In this document: positions 1 to 8,816 of the stretch, one piece after another
Numbering within the stretch: the stretch's first letter is position 1
How the letters are laid out: every line of letters begins with the position of its first letter
Assembly: GCA_041748555.1 (NCBI GenBank)
Contig: JBGTDA010000021.1
Location: 1 to 64,000 of the forward strand
DNA from: Rhodonellum sp041748555
GTDB taxonomy: Bacteria > Bacteroidota > Bacteroidia > Cytophagales > Cyclobacteriaceae
Length of the DNA: 64,000 nt
Direction: 5' to 3'
Notes under the pieces: generated by a model
The model's input: the letters and a program-made list of their open reading frames with translations, nothing else
What the model was told of the DNA's origin: nothing
The model's database searches: none
Made by a program: the position numbers and the translations under genes

Positions 1-636
1 AGTGAGGCTTTTCAAATATTCTATAGTGATTGGTTTAATGCCCGAATCCATCTCAATGACATGGCAGGCAAGATCATGTTTTCCTTTTCTGGAAACAGAC
101 ATGGTGGCGATATTGGTTTTTTCCTGGGCAATCACACCGGAAATAAAGGCAATCGCTCCGGAGGTATCTTCAGCCTTGATGATCAAAGTGTGGGATTGTG
201 CCGAAAAATCCGCATTGAATCCATCAACATAAGAGATATTGATCAAGCCACCTCCTAAGCTTTCACCAATTACTTCTACTGTTTTTTCCTCTTTTTTGAG
301 GTTGAGTTTAATGGTATTGGGATGATACACTGAAGCATTGCCCACTGATTTGAAGGTATATACCAATCCACATCCTGCTGCGTGTTCATAAGCATTTTTG
401 ATCCGGGGATCATCGGTCTTATAATCCATCAATCCTCCCAATATAGCACGGTCGCTTCCGTGGCCCTCATAAGTCCGGGCAAAAGAATTGTAGAAAGTGA
501 TCACTGCTTCATCAGGTTTCCCACCTAAAACCCGGGTTGCGGCTCTGGCTATCCTGACTACACCTGCTGTATGTGAGGAAGAGGGACCTATCATAATGGG
601 ACCAATCATATCAAAAATACTGCTTTTTCCTCCCAT
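1..636 (-). CDS. sdaAB: L-serine ammonia-lyase, iron-sulfur-dependent, beta subunit (3' end cut by window)
   Basis: Cytosolic enzyme subunit that, with an alpha chain carrying a [4Fe-4S] cluster, deaminates L-serine to pyruvate and ammonia. The minus strand reads without a stop from ATG at 636 to base 1 (212 residues). The family is usually a little longer, so only a short C-terminal piece is missing. Seen: the family signature GPSSSHTAG at residues 17-25 and, near residues 143-200, an ACT-like region (HTLIIKAEDTSGAIAFISG). A TTG at 654 in the same frame could add six residues, but ATG at 636 matches the usual N-terminus (SIFDMIGPIMIGPSSSHTAG). The divergent neighbour is an aminotransferase. 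The alpha subunit gene is not in the window. Confidence 0.93.
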   Translation of the reverse strand, partial: MGGKSSIFDMIGPIMIGPSSSHTAGVVRIARAATRVLGGKPDEAVITFYNSFARTYEGHGSDRAILGGLMDYKTDDPRIKNAYEHAAGCGLVYTFKSVGNASVYHPNTIKLNLKKEEKTVEVIGESLGGGLINISYVDGFNADFSAQSHTLIIKAEDTSGAIAFISGVIAQEKTNIATMSVSRKGKHDLACHVIEMDSGIKPITIEYLKSLT

Positions 637-748
637 GCCTACGCGGATTTTCAATTATTATGCTAAAATAAGAAATTCCTTTCTCATGAATAACGATTCT
701 TGCCTGTCTTTCTCATTTAACAGATAAATTAGGTGATTTTTAATTAAG

Positions 749-781
749 TTTAACATTACATAATTATGCATAATACATTTG
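749..781 (+). promoter_or_regulatory. Candidate Bacteroidota-type promoter for the class IV aminotransferase
   Basis: A perfect TAnnTTTG (-7) element, TACATTTG, lies at 774-781. TTTA at 749-752 sits 21 bases upstream, where the -33 TTTG would be. Transcription would start about 7 bases downstream, giving a leader of roughly 15 bases before ATG 803. The -33 match is imperfect, so this is a sequence-only suggestion. Confidence 0.4.
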
Positions 782-802
782 TGTACATATTTGAACATAA
801 TC

Positions 803-1621
803 ATGATCGATTTTGATACAGAACTTTGGAGAATTGAAGATGCCGGATGGGAAATTCAACACCATAATATTCTCAACAGGGCCTTAGTATTTGGGGATGG
901 ACTTTTCGAAACAATGGTATTTACACGTAATTCCATCAGGTTTTCTCAATTTCATCAGGAAAGACTTTTGGAGGGATGTAAGGTTTTAGGTCTTGAATCA
1001 AAACGTATTTCAAGAGTCGAAGCACTGCAAAATAAAATTTTGAACAGTTTTGGTCCGGAAAAACAATGGAGAATACGTTGGATAGTGTTTAGGGCCGGAT
1101 TGGGAAAATATACTCCTGAAACCAATCAAGCAATCCAATTGATTCAGATCCAGCCTTTATCAAAAACTATAAAAATCAAATCCAAAGGTTACATAAGTAA
1201 AAACATTACAGTGCCCGCATCACCTTGGAGCCACTGCAAAACGCTCAATGCCCTTACCTATGTAATGGCAAACATAGAAAAAGCTGATTTGAAGATGGAT
1301 GAAGTGATTTTACTTTCTTCCAAAGGATTTATATCAGAAGCAGGGTCATCCAACATCTTTTGGATAAAGGATGGAAAATACTTTACGCCCTCACTTTCGT
1401 GTAACGGAATAGCCGGAATAGGAAGACGTGTTATCATCAACTGCCTAAGATCTGAAGGGATAACAATCTCCGAAGGACAATTTCTTCCGCAGGAATTACT
1501 AGATGCCCAACAGGTATTTACCAGCAACGTCACAGGCATCAGTTATATACATAAAATTGGCGATACGGTTTTCGATGTGAAGGAAATGGTTTTTTTGGAA
1601 AGACTATTTATTTATGGTTGA
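803..1621 (+). CDS. Class IV PLP aminotransferase (4-amino-4-deoxychorismate lyase-like)
   Basis: A fold-type IV PLP enzyme of 272 residues, the size of PabC and branched-chain aminotransferases. Seen: LVFGDGLFETMVF at about residues 28-40, the PLP lysine in HCKTLNAL (K146), and EAGSSNIFW near 179-187, which binds the cofactor. The short size, the FGDGLFET motif and the KTLN context favour aminodeoxychorismate lyase (folate synthesis) over BCAT, but D-amino acid or branched-chain transaminase activity cannot be excluded. I chose ATG 803 because it starts the conserved region; an upstream in-frame ATG at 779 would overlap the predicted promoter. It stands alone, divergent from sdaAB. Confidence 0.8.
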   Translation: MIDFDTELWRIEDAGWEIQHHNILNRALVFGDGLFETMVFTRNSIRFSQFHQERLLEGCKVLGLESKRISRVEALQNKILNSFGPEKQWRIRWIVFRAGLGKYTPETNQAIQLIQIQPLSKTIKIKSKGYISKNITVPASPWSHCKTLNALTYVMANIEKADLKMDEVILLSSKGFISEAGSSNIFWIKDGKYFTPSLSCNGIAGIGRRVIINCLRSEGITISEGQFLPQELLDAQQVFTSNVTGISYIHKIGDTVFDVKEMVFLERLFIYG

Positions 1622-1976
1622 AGCAATCGGCTGCAAGCCCTTATCAGCTTTAGCACCTAAAGACAGTTCTGTACGTCGAAATCCGCTTCTTAGCCAAGCG
1701 CCCAACCATTAGCTGCCACCAAGAAAATTAAAGGAAGGATGAGGCCTAAATTCAGTATCTTTACTATGACAACATTATGTTAATAATCATGTATTTGGAG
1801 CGAATTTGGAGAGTGGGATTGAAAAGAAAACTAAATCTATCTTAGAATTAAATCGGAAACAATAGGCGATTTGAATTGGATTGAAAATTGCCAACATCGA
1901 TCGGCCTATTAAGCTAGTAAAACCGTTACCAGCAATTTGGGAAATATTTAAAAACTGTAGATTGAATGAAAAAAAT
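1622..1976. other. Intergenic region ahead of the toxin-antitoxin pair
   Basis: This stretch of about 355 bases holds no convincing gene. It contains scattered short in-frame stretches without family resemblance and looks like degraded DNA. At 1889-1902 the sequence TGCCAACATCGATC resembles TGCTAACATCGAGC at 2454-2467 beyond the toxin gene (12 of 14 identical), a possible remnant of cassette-like insertion. I saw no clear terminator or TAnnTTTG promoter. Confidence 0.4.
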
Positions 1977-2165
1977 ATGAAAAAGTATAAAGTGATAGAG
2001 ACATTAGATCATTTGCCGGATGAATTTAATGTGGAAGAATTAGTAGAAAAACTTCTGTTTATAGAAAAAGTTGAGAAAGGTATGCAAGATGCTGATGAAG
2101 ATAAAACAATGAGCTTACAAGAAGCTAAACAAAAAATGGAAATTAAATGGCGGAGCGACAAATAA
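1977..2165 (+). CDS. Antitoxin of a ParE/RelE-type toxin-antitoxin pair
   Basis: Small acidic protein of 62 residues (MKKYKVIETLDHLPDEFNVEE...). The HLPDEFNVEELVEKLLFIEKVEKG segment and the later LQEAKQKMEIKW tail are typical of antitoxins that sit upstream of RelE/ParE toxins in Bacteroidota. In such pairs the C-terminal tail wraps the toxin. ATG 1977 was chosen because the conserved part starts there; an in-frame TTG at 1881 would add 32 residues with no antitoxin look. The 3' end overlaps the toxin gene by 19 bases, which implies translational coupling. Autoregulation is expected for the family but no operator is evident. Confidence 0.75.
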   Translation: MKKYKVIETLDHLPDEFNVEELVEKLLFIEKVEKGMQDADEDKTMSLQEAKQKMEIKWRSDK

Positions 2166-2443
2166 GACTTACAGAAACAGCCTATCTGGATTTAGAAGAT
2201 ATAGAAAATTATGTAAGTCAAAGCTCGCCAAAAATTGGAAGGAAATTTATCAACAAGATCTTCAAAAAGATAGAATTGCTATATGAGCATCCCAAAATGG
2301 GAAAGAAAGTACAAGAATTTAATAACGATAGCATCAGAGAATTGATTCAGGGCAAGTATAGGATTGTCTATCGGATTGTGAGTGATGAATTGGTAGAAGT
2401 GCTTAGGATACTTCACGGATCAAGACTGATGGATTTAGAATAA
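2147..2443 (+). CDS. RelE/ParE family toxin
   Basis: A 98-residue basic protein with the ParE/RelE fold signature: an N-terminal beta strand and helix (RLTETAYLDLEDIENYVSQ), the central HPKMGKKVQEF, and the C-terminal IRELIQGKYRIVYRIVSDELVEVLRILHGSR. Members either poison gyrase (ParE) or cleave mRNA on ribosomes (RelE); the ELIQGKYRIVYRI and HGSR pattern fits the ParE-like branch, but the target cannot be told from sequence. It overlaps the antitoxin by 19 bases. The reading frame is intact, so the module may be active. It lies between an aminotransferase and thyA, not with other mobile genes. Confidence 0.85.
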   Translation: MAERQIRLTETAYLDLEDIENYVSQSSPKIGRKFINKIFKKIELLYEHPKMGKKVQEFNNDSIRELIQGKYRIVYRIVSDELVEVLRILHGSRLMDLE

Positions 2444-2595
2444 AGAAGACCACTGCTAACATCGAGCAAGTGCCACAGCCGGTAAATGAGAGATAGCTCC
2501 GGGAATTAACCGCTGAGCATCTACTAAAAGGGTAGCAATAGCACAGCCAAATAATAACCTTTTACTCCGCAGCCATCTATGCGAATCATCTGCCC

Positions 2596-3390
2596 TCAGA
2601 CTGCTACCGCAGCCTTGATATGAGGATGGGGATTGTAATTGATCAATTCAAAATCTTCGAATTCAAAGGAAAAAATATCCTTTATCTCAGGATTGATTTT
2701 CATTGTAGGCAATGGTCTCAATTCCCGGGTCAACTGAAGATTTGCCTGCTCCAAATGGTTGCTGTAAAGGTGGGCATCTCCAAAAGTGTGAATGAATTCC
2801 CCCGGTTGCAGCCCACAAACCTGTGCAACTATCATTGCAAACAATGCATAGGAGGCAATATTAAAGGGAACGCCTAAGAAAACATCAGCACTCCTTTGAT
2901 AAAGCTGACAAGATAGTTTGCCATCAGCCACATAAAACTGAAACAACGTATGGCAGGGAGGCAGTGCCATCTGATCTACATCCGCAACATTCCAGGCACT
3001 CACAATGTGTCTTCTACTATCAGGTTTGGTTTTGATCTGGTGAATAAGGTTGGTGATCTGATCGATCTCGCCACCATTACCGTCAGGCCAATGCCTCCAT
3101 TGGTATCCATAAACCGGCCCGAGGTCCCCGTTTTCATCTGCCCACTCATCCCATATCGACACCTTGTTTTCATTCAGGTATTTCACATTGCTTTCTCCTT
3201 TCAGAAACCAAAGTAATTCATGGATGATGGACCGAAGATGACATTTTTTGGTAGTGACCAGCGGAAAACCTTCCTGAAGATCGAACCGCATCTGGTATCC
3301 AAAAACACTCATTGTCCCAGTGCCTGTACGGTCTTCTTTTTTGACACCTTTGTCCAAAATATGTTGCATCAATTCGTGGTATTGCTTCAT
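2596..3390 (-). CDS. thyA: Thymidylate synthase
   Basis: Makes dTMP from dUMP using 5,10-methylene-tetrahydrofolate in the cytosol. The 264 residues equal the E. coli enzyme. Seen: RTGTGTMSVFG at the N-terminus (phosphate-binding Arg 21), the nucleophile Cys146 in ALPPCHTLFQFYV, SRRHIVSAWN near 125-134, and QRSADVFLGVPFNIASYA near 165-182. ATG 3390 gives the standard MKQYHELMQHILD start. Folate reductase often follows thyA, but here the downstream neighbour on the other strand is the toxin gene, and an EEP gene lies upstream on the same strand. Confidence 0.97.
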   Translation of the reverse strand: MKQYHELMQHILDKGVKKEDRTGTGTMSVFGYQMRFDLQEGFPLVTTKKCHLRSIIHELLWFLKGESNVKYLNENKVSIWDEWADENGDLGPVYGYQWRHWPDGNGGEIDQITNLIHQIKTKPDSRRHIVSAWNVADVDQMALPPCHTLFQFYVADGKLSCQLYQRSADVFLGVPFNIASYALFAMIVAQVCGLQPGEFIHTFGDAHLYSNHLEQANLQLTRELRPLPTMKINPEIKDIFSFEFEDFELINYNPHPHIKAAVAV

Positions 3391-3536
3391 CGGAAATTAG
3401 ATTGATTTGTGATGTCGGCAAGATAAAAGATTTACCCTATAATCGAAAAGCTTTGATCCTTTTAAACCAAAATTCCCTCCCTACTTCCCACTTGCCAAAC
3501 ATTGCCGATGCAAAGAGTCCCGAATTCGAAATGCCG

Positions 3537-4619
3537 TTATTCTTCCGGTTCCGAAACTTGAGGTTTTTTTAAGGGCTTGTCCCATGTAAAGGTAGCCGAT
3601 ATAGGATAATGATCCGAATAATCAACCTCACGATGTGTTCTGAATGATTTGATATTCAGGATGGGATCAAAGAATATATTGTCTATTCTAAGGAAAAACA
3701 ACACCTTGTTATAAGTAAAACCAAATCCCCGACCAGCTTTTTCAAAGGCATTATCCATAATTTTCCTCAAGCTGAAATAGGTGTAGCTATACGGTACATC
3801 ATTGAAATCCCCGACAAGAATATTGACATAAGGGCTGTTTTCCATATGTTCCTGCAAAATACCAAGCTGGGAGGCCCGGATTACCTGACCTCTTTTGAGT
3901 TTGCTCAGTGTCTCTCTATAATTATCTTTTATTCCTTCAAGATTATCCAGACTTTCGGACGGAATGTTCATGGATTCAAGGTGTGCGTTATATACCCGGA
4001 TGGTATCTTTATCAATCCGGATATCCGCGAAAATCACCCCGTTATTTCTTCGGGCATCGAAAACCCGCCCTTCATTGATGATAGGATACCTGCTGAATAT
4101 CGCCATGCCATAGGATCTATGCTGGTTGATTCCTTCGATGGGTTGATAGGAATATTCATAATCCTCTTCTGTTCCCAATAATTTAAGCGCATTGCGCGAA
4201 GGTGTAGTGAAATCCTGATAAAATTCCTGAAAACATTTGATATCCGAAGGATTATCTTTCAGCCACTGTGTGATGTTCTGATTTACCAGAATTGGATCTT
4301 CACCATCTCTGGTATACATCATCAGGTGGACATTATAGCTCAGGACACTGAGTCCGTCTTCTAAATTTTCGGGTTGACTTCGGATCTGGTATGTTATTCC
4401 CATAAACTGCCATCCGATGATGACCGCAATCAAAGGCAGGAGAGCTAGTTTTCTTTTTGCCAATAATAAAATCACAAAAAGAAAAACATTGAATACCCAG
4501 AGAAGAGGGATAGATAACGTAAGCAATCCTGCATAAGGAAAAAATTCAGGAGAAATATAAACACTAAAAAATAAAGATAAGGAAACCAAAAAGGTTAATC
4601 CTGTTATTAGTCGCATCAT
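3537..4619 (-). CDS. Membrane-anchored endonuclease/exonuclease/phosphatase (EEP) family protein
   Basis: N-terminal membrane part with two to three hydrophobic segments (residues about 3-70), then an EEP hydrolase domain. Motifs in order are LSYNVHLM (metal-binding Asn), CFQEFYQD (metal Glu), YNAHLES, ILVGDFNDVPYSYTY (Asp/Asn pair) and YSDHYPISATF (catalytic His), so all key residues are present. The substrate (nucleic acid, phosphoinositide or other phosphodiester) is unknown. I start at the ATG at 4617-4619 (MMRLITGLTFLV), which gives 360 residues and the normal family N-terminus; the frame stays open to an ATG at 4781 but that extension is not family-like. It may be co-transcribed with thyA, which lies 146 bases downstream on the same strand. 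Confidence 0.83.
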   Translation of the reverse strand: MMRLITGLTFLVSLSLFFSVYISPEFFPYAGLLTLSIPLLWVFNVFLFVILLLAKRKLALLPLIAVIIGWQFMGITYQIRSQPENLEDGLSVLSYNVHLMMYTRDGEDPILVNQNITQWLKDNPSDIKCFQEFYQDFTTPSRNALKLLGTEEDYEYSYQPIEGINQHRSYGMAIFSRYPIINEGRVFDARRNNGVIFADIRIDKDTIRVYNAHLESMNIPSESLDNLEGIKDNYRETLSKLKRGQVIRASQLGILQEHMENSPYVNILVGDFNDVPYSYTYFSLRKIMDNAFEKAGRGFGFTYNKVLFFLRIDNIFFDPILNIKSFRTHREVDYSDHYPISATFTWDKPLKKPQVSEPEE

Positions 4620-5095
4620 GCGTTTCGAATTTTTGACGAAATTATGGTTTAAACGTACTCTTTCCAAATGATGGTATATCAATCTAAAAAAGAAAAGAAT
4701 TCCTTTTATCATGATATCATTCAAAATCGGAATATTATTATTTGAATATCCGCGATAATACCAGTAAATGTAAAAACCCACCGGATTCTATGTTTGACAT
4801 TAGATTTCTGGGTATATCCGGCTTCGGTCTTCTAGCAATTTTCTTAGAAAAACAAAGTCTACCGGCAGAATAGCGGATAAACAAATTTTATTGATTCTCA
4901 ATTATGTACTTTGATGATTCGGGGCTATTATAGAATGTGATTGTTCAACCCATGATTTGAAAATTCAGTACAGAACTGTTGTTTGACTATTTTTGCTTAA
5001 GTTTAATAATCATTTTAATAAAATAGGGTTACAACGGGGCATTAATTTTTTTTGAAAAAAATAATTAAATTCGAAGGATAAAAAATCAAACACTT
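4620..5095. other. Divergent intergenic region between the EEP gene and the DUF2911 gene
   Basis: An AT-rich spacer of 476 bases. It should hold promoters for both flanking genes. TATTTTTG at 4988-4995 fits TAnnTTTG, about 100 bases before the DUF2911 start, but no TTTG lies at the right distance. GCTTCGGTCTTC at 4821-4832 recurs at 58033-58044 in another intergenic gap. The minus-strand frame of the EEP gene stays open to 4781; I regard this as non-coding. Confidence 0.4.
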
Positions 5096-5671
5096 ATGAA
5101 AAGATCAAATGTATTTGTAGTAGTCGGAATCCTAGCTGTTTCTTTAAGTTTTTATAATTGTGAAGGAGGAAATACCGAATCCGGAGAAGAAACTCAGGAA
5201 ATGAATATGGAGGAAACCTCCGATGCGGAGGACAGACCCAGCCCCCTCAGGACAGAAGAGGGGACAATTGGTGATAAAAATGTCACTGTTCAATATGGTG
5301 CTCCTTCGGTAAAAGACAGGGTTGTATGGGGAGACATCGTCCCTTATAACGAAGTTTGGAGAACAGGCGCCAATGAAGCCACATTTGTTGACTTTCCTGA
5401 AGATGTCCAGGTTGAAGGACAGCCTTTATCAGCCGGAAAATATTCATTATTCACAATACCCCAACAAAGCGGAGCATGGACTGTGATCTTCAACTCAGAG
5501 TGGAACCTTGAGCATGGGCATTTTCAATATAAAGAAGAAAATGATGTTTTGCGAGTGGAGGCTACACCTGAAAAAGTGAACGATCATCAGGAACAGCTGA
5601 CGATTGCCATTGAATCTCCCGGCATCGTGGTAAGATGGGAAAAGGTTAGATTGCCGATCGCCATTCAATAA
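5096..5671 (+). CDS. DUF2911 domain protein, secreted (possible lipoprotein)
   Basis: A 191-residue exported protein. An N-terminal hydrophobic segment (VFVVVGILAVSLSFYNC) ends at Cys22, which could be lipidated, although the residues before it (F-Y-N) are not a good lipobox. A low-complexity Glu/Thr linker follows (residues about 25-50), then the DUF2911 domain with its hallmarks TVQYGAPSVKDRVVWGDIVPY, VWRTGANEATFVDF, LSAGKYSLFTIP and WTVIFN. The function of the family is unknown; members are common in Bacteroidota envelopes. A hairpin terminator lies just downstream, so it is probably a single-gene unit. Confidence 0.85.
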   Translation: MKRSNVFVVVGILAVSLSFYNCEGGNTESGEETQEMNMEETSDAEDRPSPLRTEEGTIGDKNVTVQYGAPSVKDRVVWGDIVPYNEVWRTGANEATFVDFPEDVQVEGQPLSAGKYSLFTIPQQSGAWTVIFNSEWNLEHGHFQYKEENDVLRVEATPEKVNDHQEQLTIAIESPGIVVRWEKVRLPIAIQ

Positions 5672-5690
5672 AATACTTACTTCAATCAAC

Positions 5691-5723
5691 CAAAGCCTCT
5701 TTCAAACTCTGATTGAGGCTTTG
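5691..5723 (+). terminator. Hairpin terminator after the DUF2911 gene
   Basis: CAAAGCCTC (5691-5699) pairs perfectly with GAGGCTTTG (5715-5723), a 9-bp stem with a 15-base loop, starting 19 bases after the stop codon. No long T-run follows (CTTTGAAT), which is common for terminators in this phylum. Confidence 0.65.
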
Positions 5724-5819
5724 CTTTGAATGATACATGCAGGAAATTTTTCTTCAATACTTCTATATATGGTAGTATTACCATTAAATTCGGAATCCCA
5801 AAAGATAATAATCTAACCC

Positions 5820-8240
5820 ATGAGGTATGTTGTCCTTATTTTCACCTTTTTAATCACACTCTTTTTAGCTTTGGCACTTTTGCTCCAATTGGGTTCAGTA
5901 CCACCACTAGGAATTCTGTTGGACCCAAATCATGGTTTTTGGCAAAATGCTTACAGTGAGGACGAATTGGCTGAATCTGAAATCAACATCAATAACCTGA
6001 TAGAACCTGTGGTGGTAGACTATGATGAACATCTGATACCCCATGTTTTTGCTCAAAACGATACGGACTTATATCGGGTCCAGGGATATATTACCGCCCA
6101 ACACAGGTTGTGGCAGATGGAATTCCAGACCATGGCTGCTGCGGGCAGAATATCCGAAATTGTTGGGCCTGTTGCTTTGGAACTTGACCGTATGACAAGA
6201 AGAAAAGGTTTGACCTATGGTGCAGAAATGGGTCTGATTTATCTTCAAAACACAGATCCCGAATCCCTTGAATTGATCGAAGCCTTTGCCGATGGAGTGA
6301 ATCAATACATTGCTGGCCTGTCCACAGCGCGTTTACCGGTAGAATACAAGATTTTAAATTACAGACCGGAAGAATGGTCAGCTTATAAAACCGTATTGCT
6401 GCTGAAATACATGACAGACATGTTGATGAATGACAGAGATCTGGAGTTTACAAATTTGAGGAAAGTCATTGGAGATGAAATGCTGGATAAGTTTTTTCCT
6501 GAGTTTCCGGAGGAGAATGATCCTGTGATTGAGTTTGATAGAAAATGGGATTTTACACCCTTGGAGATTCCGGTACCGGAAGATATGGATTATCCCGACG
6601 ATAGTATTCTTGTCCAAATGATGCCACCGTCCGAGCCCGGAATAGGTTCCAATAATTGGGCAGTTTCAGGATCCAAAACCAAAAGCGGAAATCCTATTTT
6701 GGCAAATGACCCACACCTAGGTCTTAATTTGCCATCACTGTGGTTTGCAATGCAATTATCTACCCCTGAATACAGAGCAAAAGGAGCAACCTTACCAGGA
6801 GCATTGGGAATAATTTCAGGATTCAATGAAAATATAGCATGGGGAGTCACTAATGCAACACGAGATGTCAGAGATTGGTATAAAATTCAGTTCAAAAATA
6901 ATGAACGAACGGAATATCTGTATAATGATCAGTGGATTCAGAGCACGCTTCGTGTTGAGGAGATCAAAATAAAGGGCCAGGCAACTTTTTTGGATTCGGT
7001 GATATATACCCACCATGGGCCTGTGGTATATGATAAAAATTTCAAATCCGACCGACAGAATGTAAATTTTGCACTTAAATGGACGCTTCACATGGAATCC
7101 AACGAACAAAAAACATTTCTGGAATTGAACAAGGCCGAAAATCATGAGGAATATTTAGCTGCATTGGATAATTACACAGCTCCTCCCCAAAATTTTGTTT
7201 TTGTATCAAAATCCGGAAACATTGCCATGAAGGTTCAGGGAAAATTCCCTTTGAAATGGGAGGGCCAAGGAAAATTTCTGATGGATGGAAATGACCCCGA
7301 CTTTGAGTGGAAAGGTTTCATTCCCAATGAACACAATGCTTCAACGTTGAACCCAGCCAGAGGATTTGTTTCTTCCACCAACCAGCATCCGGTGGACCCT
7401 AGTTATCCATATTATGTATTTGACAACAGTTTTGAAAATTATCGAAACAGGAGATTGAACAGGAGACTCACCGAAATGACAGACATTACCCTCAAGGACA
7501 TGATGGAACTCCAATTTGATAATTATAACCTTCATGCCGGGGAAGCCTTACCCATAATGCTGAATCTTTTGGCAGTTGACACCACAGCCTCAGCCGTTAT
7601 TTCGGATGAATATTACCAAGAATTGATTGAATGGGATTATTATACCAATCCTGACCAAAAAGCTCCCGCACTGTTTCAGGTTTGGTGGAACGACCTGCAC
7701 CAAATGATCTGGTCTTCCTGGGAAGCTGAAGGAATGCCCATCGTTTTACCAAATAATTATGAAACGACAAGGTTTTTAAAAAATGAGCCCAAGCATATTA
7801 TTTTTGATGATCCTGAAACAAATTCTGTGGAAACTGCCGAGGATTTGGTGAAAGCAAGTTTCGCTGAAATGAAGAATGAGATGGAAGATTGGCAGAAGGA
7901 ACAGAATGATTATTCATGGGCTAAGTACAAAGGAACTTCCATCCAACACCTCATTCCTACTTTCAAGTCATTCAGCCATTATGATGTATATACAGGAGGC
8001 GGAAGAAATATTCTCAATGCCACTTCCGAAAGACATGGTGCCAGCTGGAGATTTGTTGTCGAAATGGGGGACGAAATAACTGCCTTCGGAATTTATCCAG
8101 GCGGCCAATCAGGAAATCCGGGAAGTAAATTCTACGATAATTTTATTAAAAAATGGGCAAATGGTGATTATATTGATTTCAATCTGAGAGAACCGCACGC
8201 GGAAGATAATCTACTTTACAGCACCACATTCAAAAAATAA
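5820..8240 (+). CDS. Penicillin acylase family (peptidase S45) N-terminal nucleophile hydrolase
   Basis: An 806-residue precursor with an N-terminal signal or anchor helix (residues 3-24), probably active in the periplasm. The family cleaves amide bonds of acylated substrates (beta-lactams, acyl-homoserine lactones, N-acyl peptides) after self-cleavage that exposes a Ser at the beta-chain N-terminus. Seen: RVQGYITAQHRLWQMEFQTMAAAGRISE in the alpha part, the processing site GIG/SNNW with Ser277 as nucleophile (codon at 6648), then NPILANDPHLGLNLPSLW, and the NATRDVRDWY region. All hallmark residues look intact. The true substrate cannot be read from sequence. It is followed four bases later by a small membrane protein. 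Confidence 0.9.
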   Translation: MRYVVLIFTFLITLFLALALLLQLGSVPPLGILLDPNHGFWQNAYSEDELAESEININNLIEPVVVDYDEHLIPHVFAQNDTDLYRVQGYITAQHRLWQMEFQTMAAAGRISEIVGPVALELDRMTRRKGLTYGAEMGLIYLQNTDPESLELIEAFADGVNQYIAGLSTARLPVEYKILNYRPEEWSAYKTVLLLKYMTDMLMNDRDLEFTNLRKVIGDEMLDKFFPEFPEENDPVIEFDRKWDFTPLEIPVPEDMDYPDDSILVQMMPPSEPGIGSNNWAVSGSKTKSGNPILANDPHLGLNLPSLWFAMQLSTPEYRAKGATLPGALGIISGFNENIAWGVTNATRDVRDWYKIQFKNNERTEYLYNDQWIQSTLRVEEIKIKGQATFLDSVIYTHHGPVVYDKNFKSDRQNVNFALKWTLHMESNEQKTFLELNKAENHEEYLAALDNYTAPPQNFVFVSKSGNIAMKVQGKFPLKWEGQGKFLMDGNDPDFEWKGFIPNEHNASTLNPARGFVSSTNQHPVDPSYPYYVFDNSFENYRNRRLNRRLTEMTDITLKDMMELQFDNYNLHAGEALPIMLNLLAVDTTASAVISDEYYQELIEWDYYTNPDQKAPALFQVWWNDLHQMIWSSWEAEGMPIVLPNNYETTRFLKNEPKHIIFDDPETNSVETAEDLVKASFAEMKNEMEDWQKEQNDYSWAKYKGTSIQHLIPTFKSFSHYDVYTGGGRNILNATSERHGASWRFVVEMGDEITAFGIYPGGQSGNPGSKFYDNFIKKWANGDYIDFNLREPHAEDNLLYSTTFKK

Positions 8241-8244
8241 ATCC

Positions 8245-8619
8245 ATGTTGAAATTTATACTGATTTTTTTGCTTTCATTTCTTTTGATTTATTTTATAGG
8301 ACCGTTTTTCCATTTTTGGGTGATGATGATCGGAGTGGCATTCATTGCTTTTTTGGTGGGGGGACCATCCGGCACCTCTTTCCTTGCCGGTGCTTTGGCT
8401 TTTGGATTGGCATGGCTCATCATTTCCCTGCTGATTTCTATAAACAGTGGATCTGATCTGCCCGACAAGATGGGGGCCCTGTTAGGATTCTCCAATTATA
8501 ATTTTTTATGGGTGATGACAGCCGTACTCGGATTTGTCATCGGTGGTTTCAGTGCATTGACTGGGAGCCTTTTCCGAAAACTTTTTACCAAAAGAGATCA
8601 GGGAATTTATAGAGGCTGA
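8245..8619 (+). CDS. Small multi-pass membrane protein of unknown function
   Basis: A 124-residue protein with four likely transmembrane helices (about residues 3-20, 25-42, 46-68 and 88-110) and a short basic C-terminal tail (KLFTKRDQG). No catalytic motif is visible. It starts four bases after the S45 acylase stop, so the two are probably one transcript and may act together at the membrane. I do not recognise a named family with confidence. Confidence 0.7.
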   Translation: MLKFILIFLLSFLLIYFIGPFFHFWVMMIGVAFIAFLVGGPSGTSFLAGALAFGLAWLIISLLISINSGSDLPDKMGALLGFSNYNFLWVMTAVLGFVIGGFSALTGSLFRKLFTKRDQGIYRG

Positions 8620-8760
8620 TTGCCTATTACGGTTTGACAATATTTCGGGATGAATCTTTTTCGAAGGTGACTCATTCGGAAATTTTTTTAATAATAATCA
8701 GGAAAATTAAAATGAATAGTAAGAATTGCCCTTTCTAAATCCAAAAATCATAGATTTTAT

Positions 8761-8791
8761 TTTGCTTTTGAATTTGAGTCGAGTACTTTTG
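8761..8791 (+). promoter_or_regulatory. Strong Bacteroidota-type promoter ahead of the polysaccharide-locus regulator
   Basis: TTTG at 8761-8764, a 19-base spacer, and TACTTTTG (perfect TAnnTTTG) at 8784-8791 match the vegetative promoter of this phylum. The expected start is near 8798, leaving a leader of about 20 bases before ATG 8817. It is the best promoter match I found in the window and sits at the head of the 55-kb polysaccharide region. Confidence 0.6.
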
Positions 8792-8816
8792 TTGCTCAGT
8801 TTGTAGCACGATTTTT

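Noticed and set aside
1889..2600. Possible integron attC sites around the toxin-antitoxin genes
   Set aside because: A TAACATCGAGC stretch resembles the start of some attC sites, but I could not find the matching GTTRRRY end or a foldable long stem, and no integrase gene is present.
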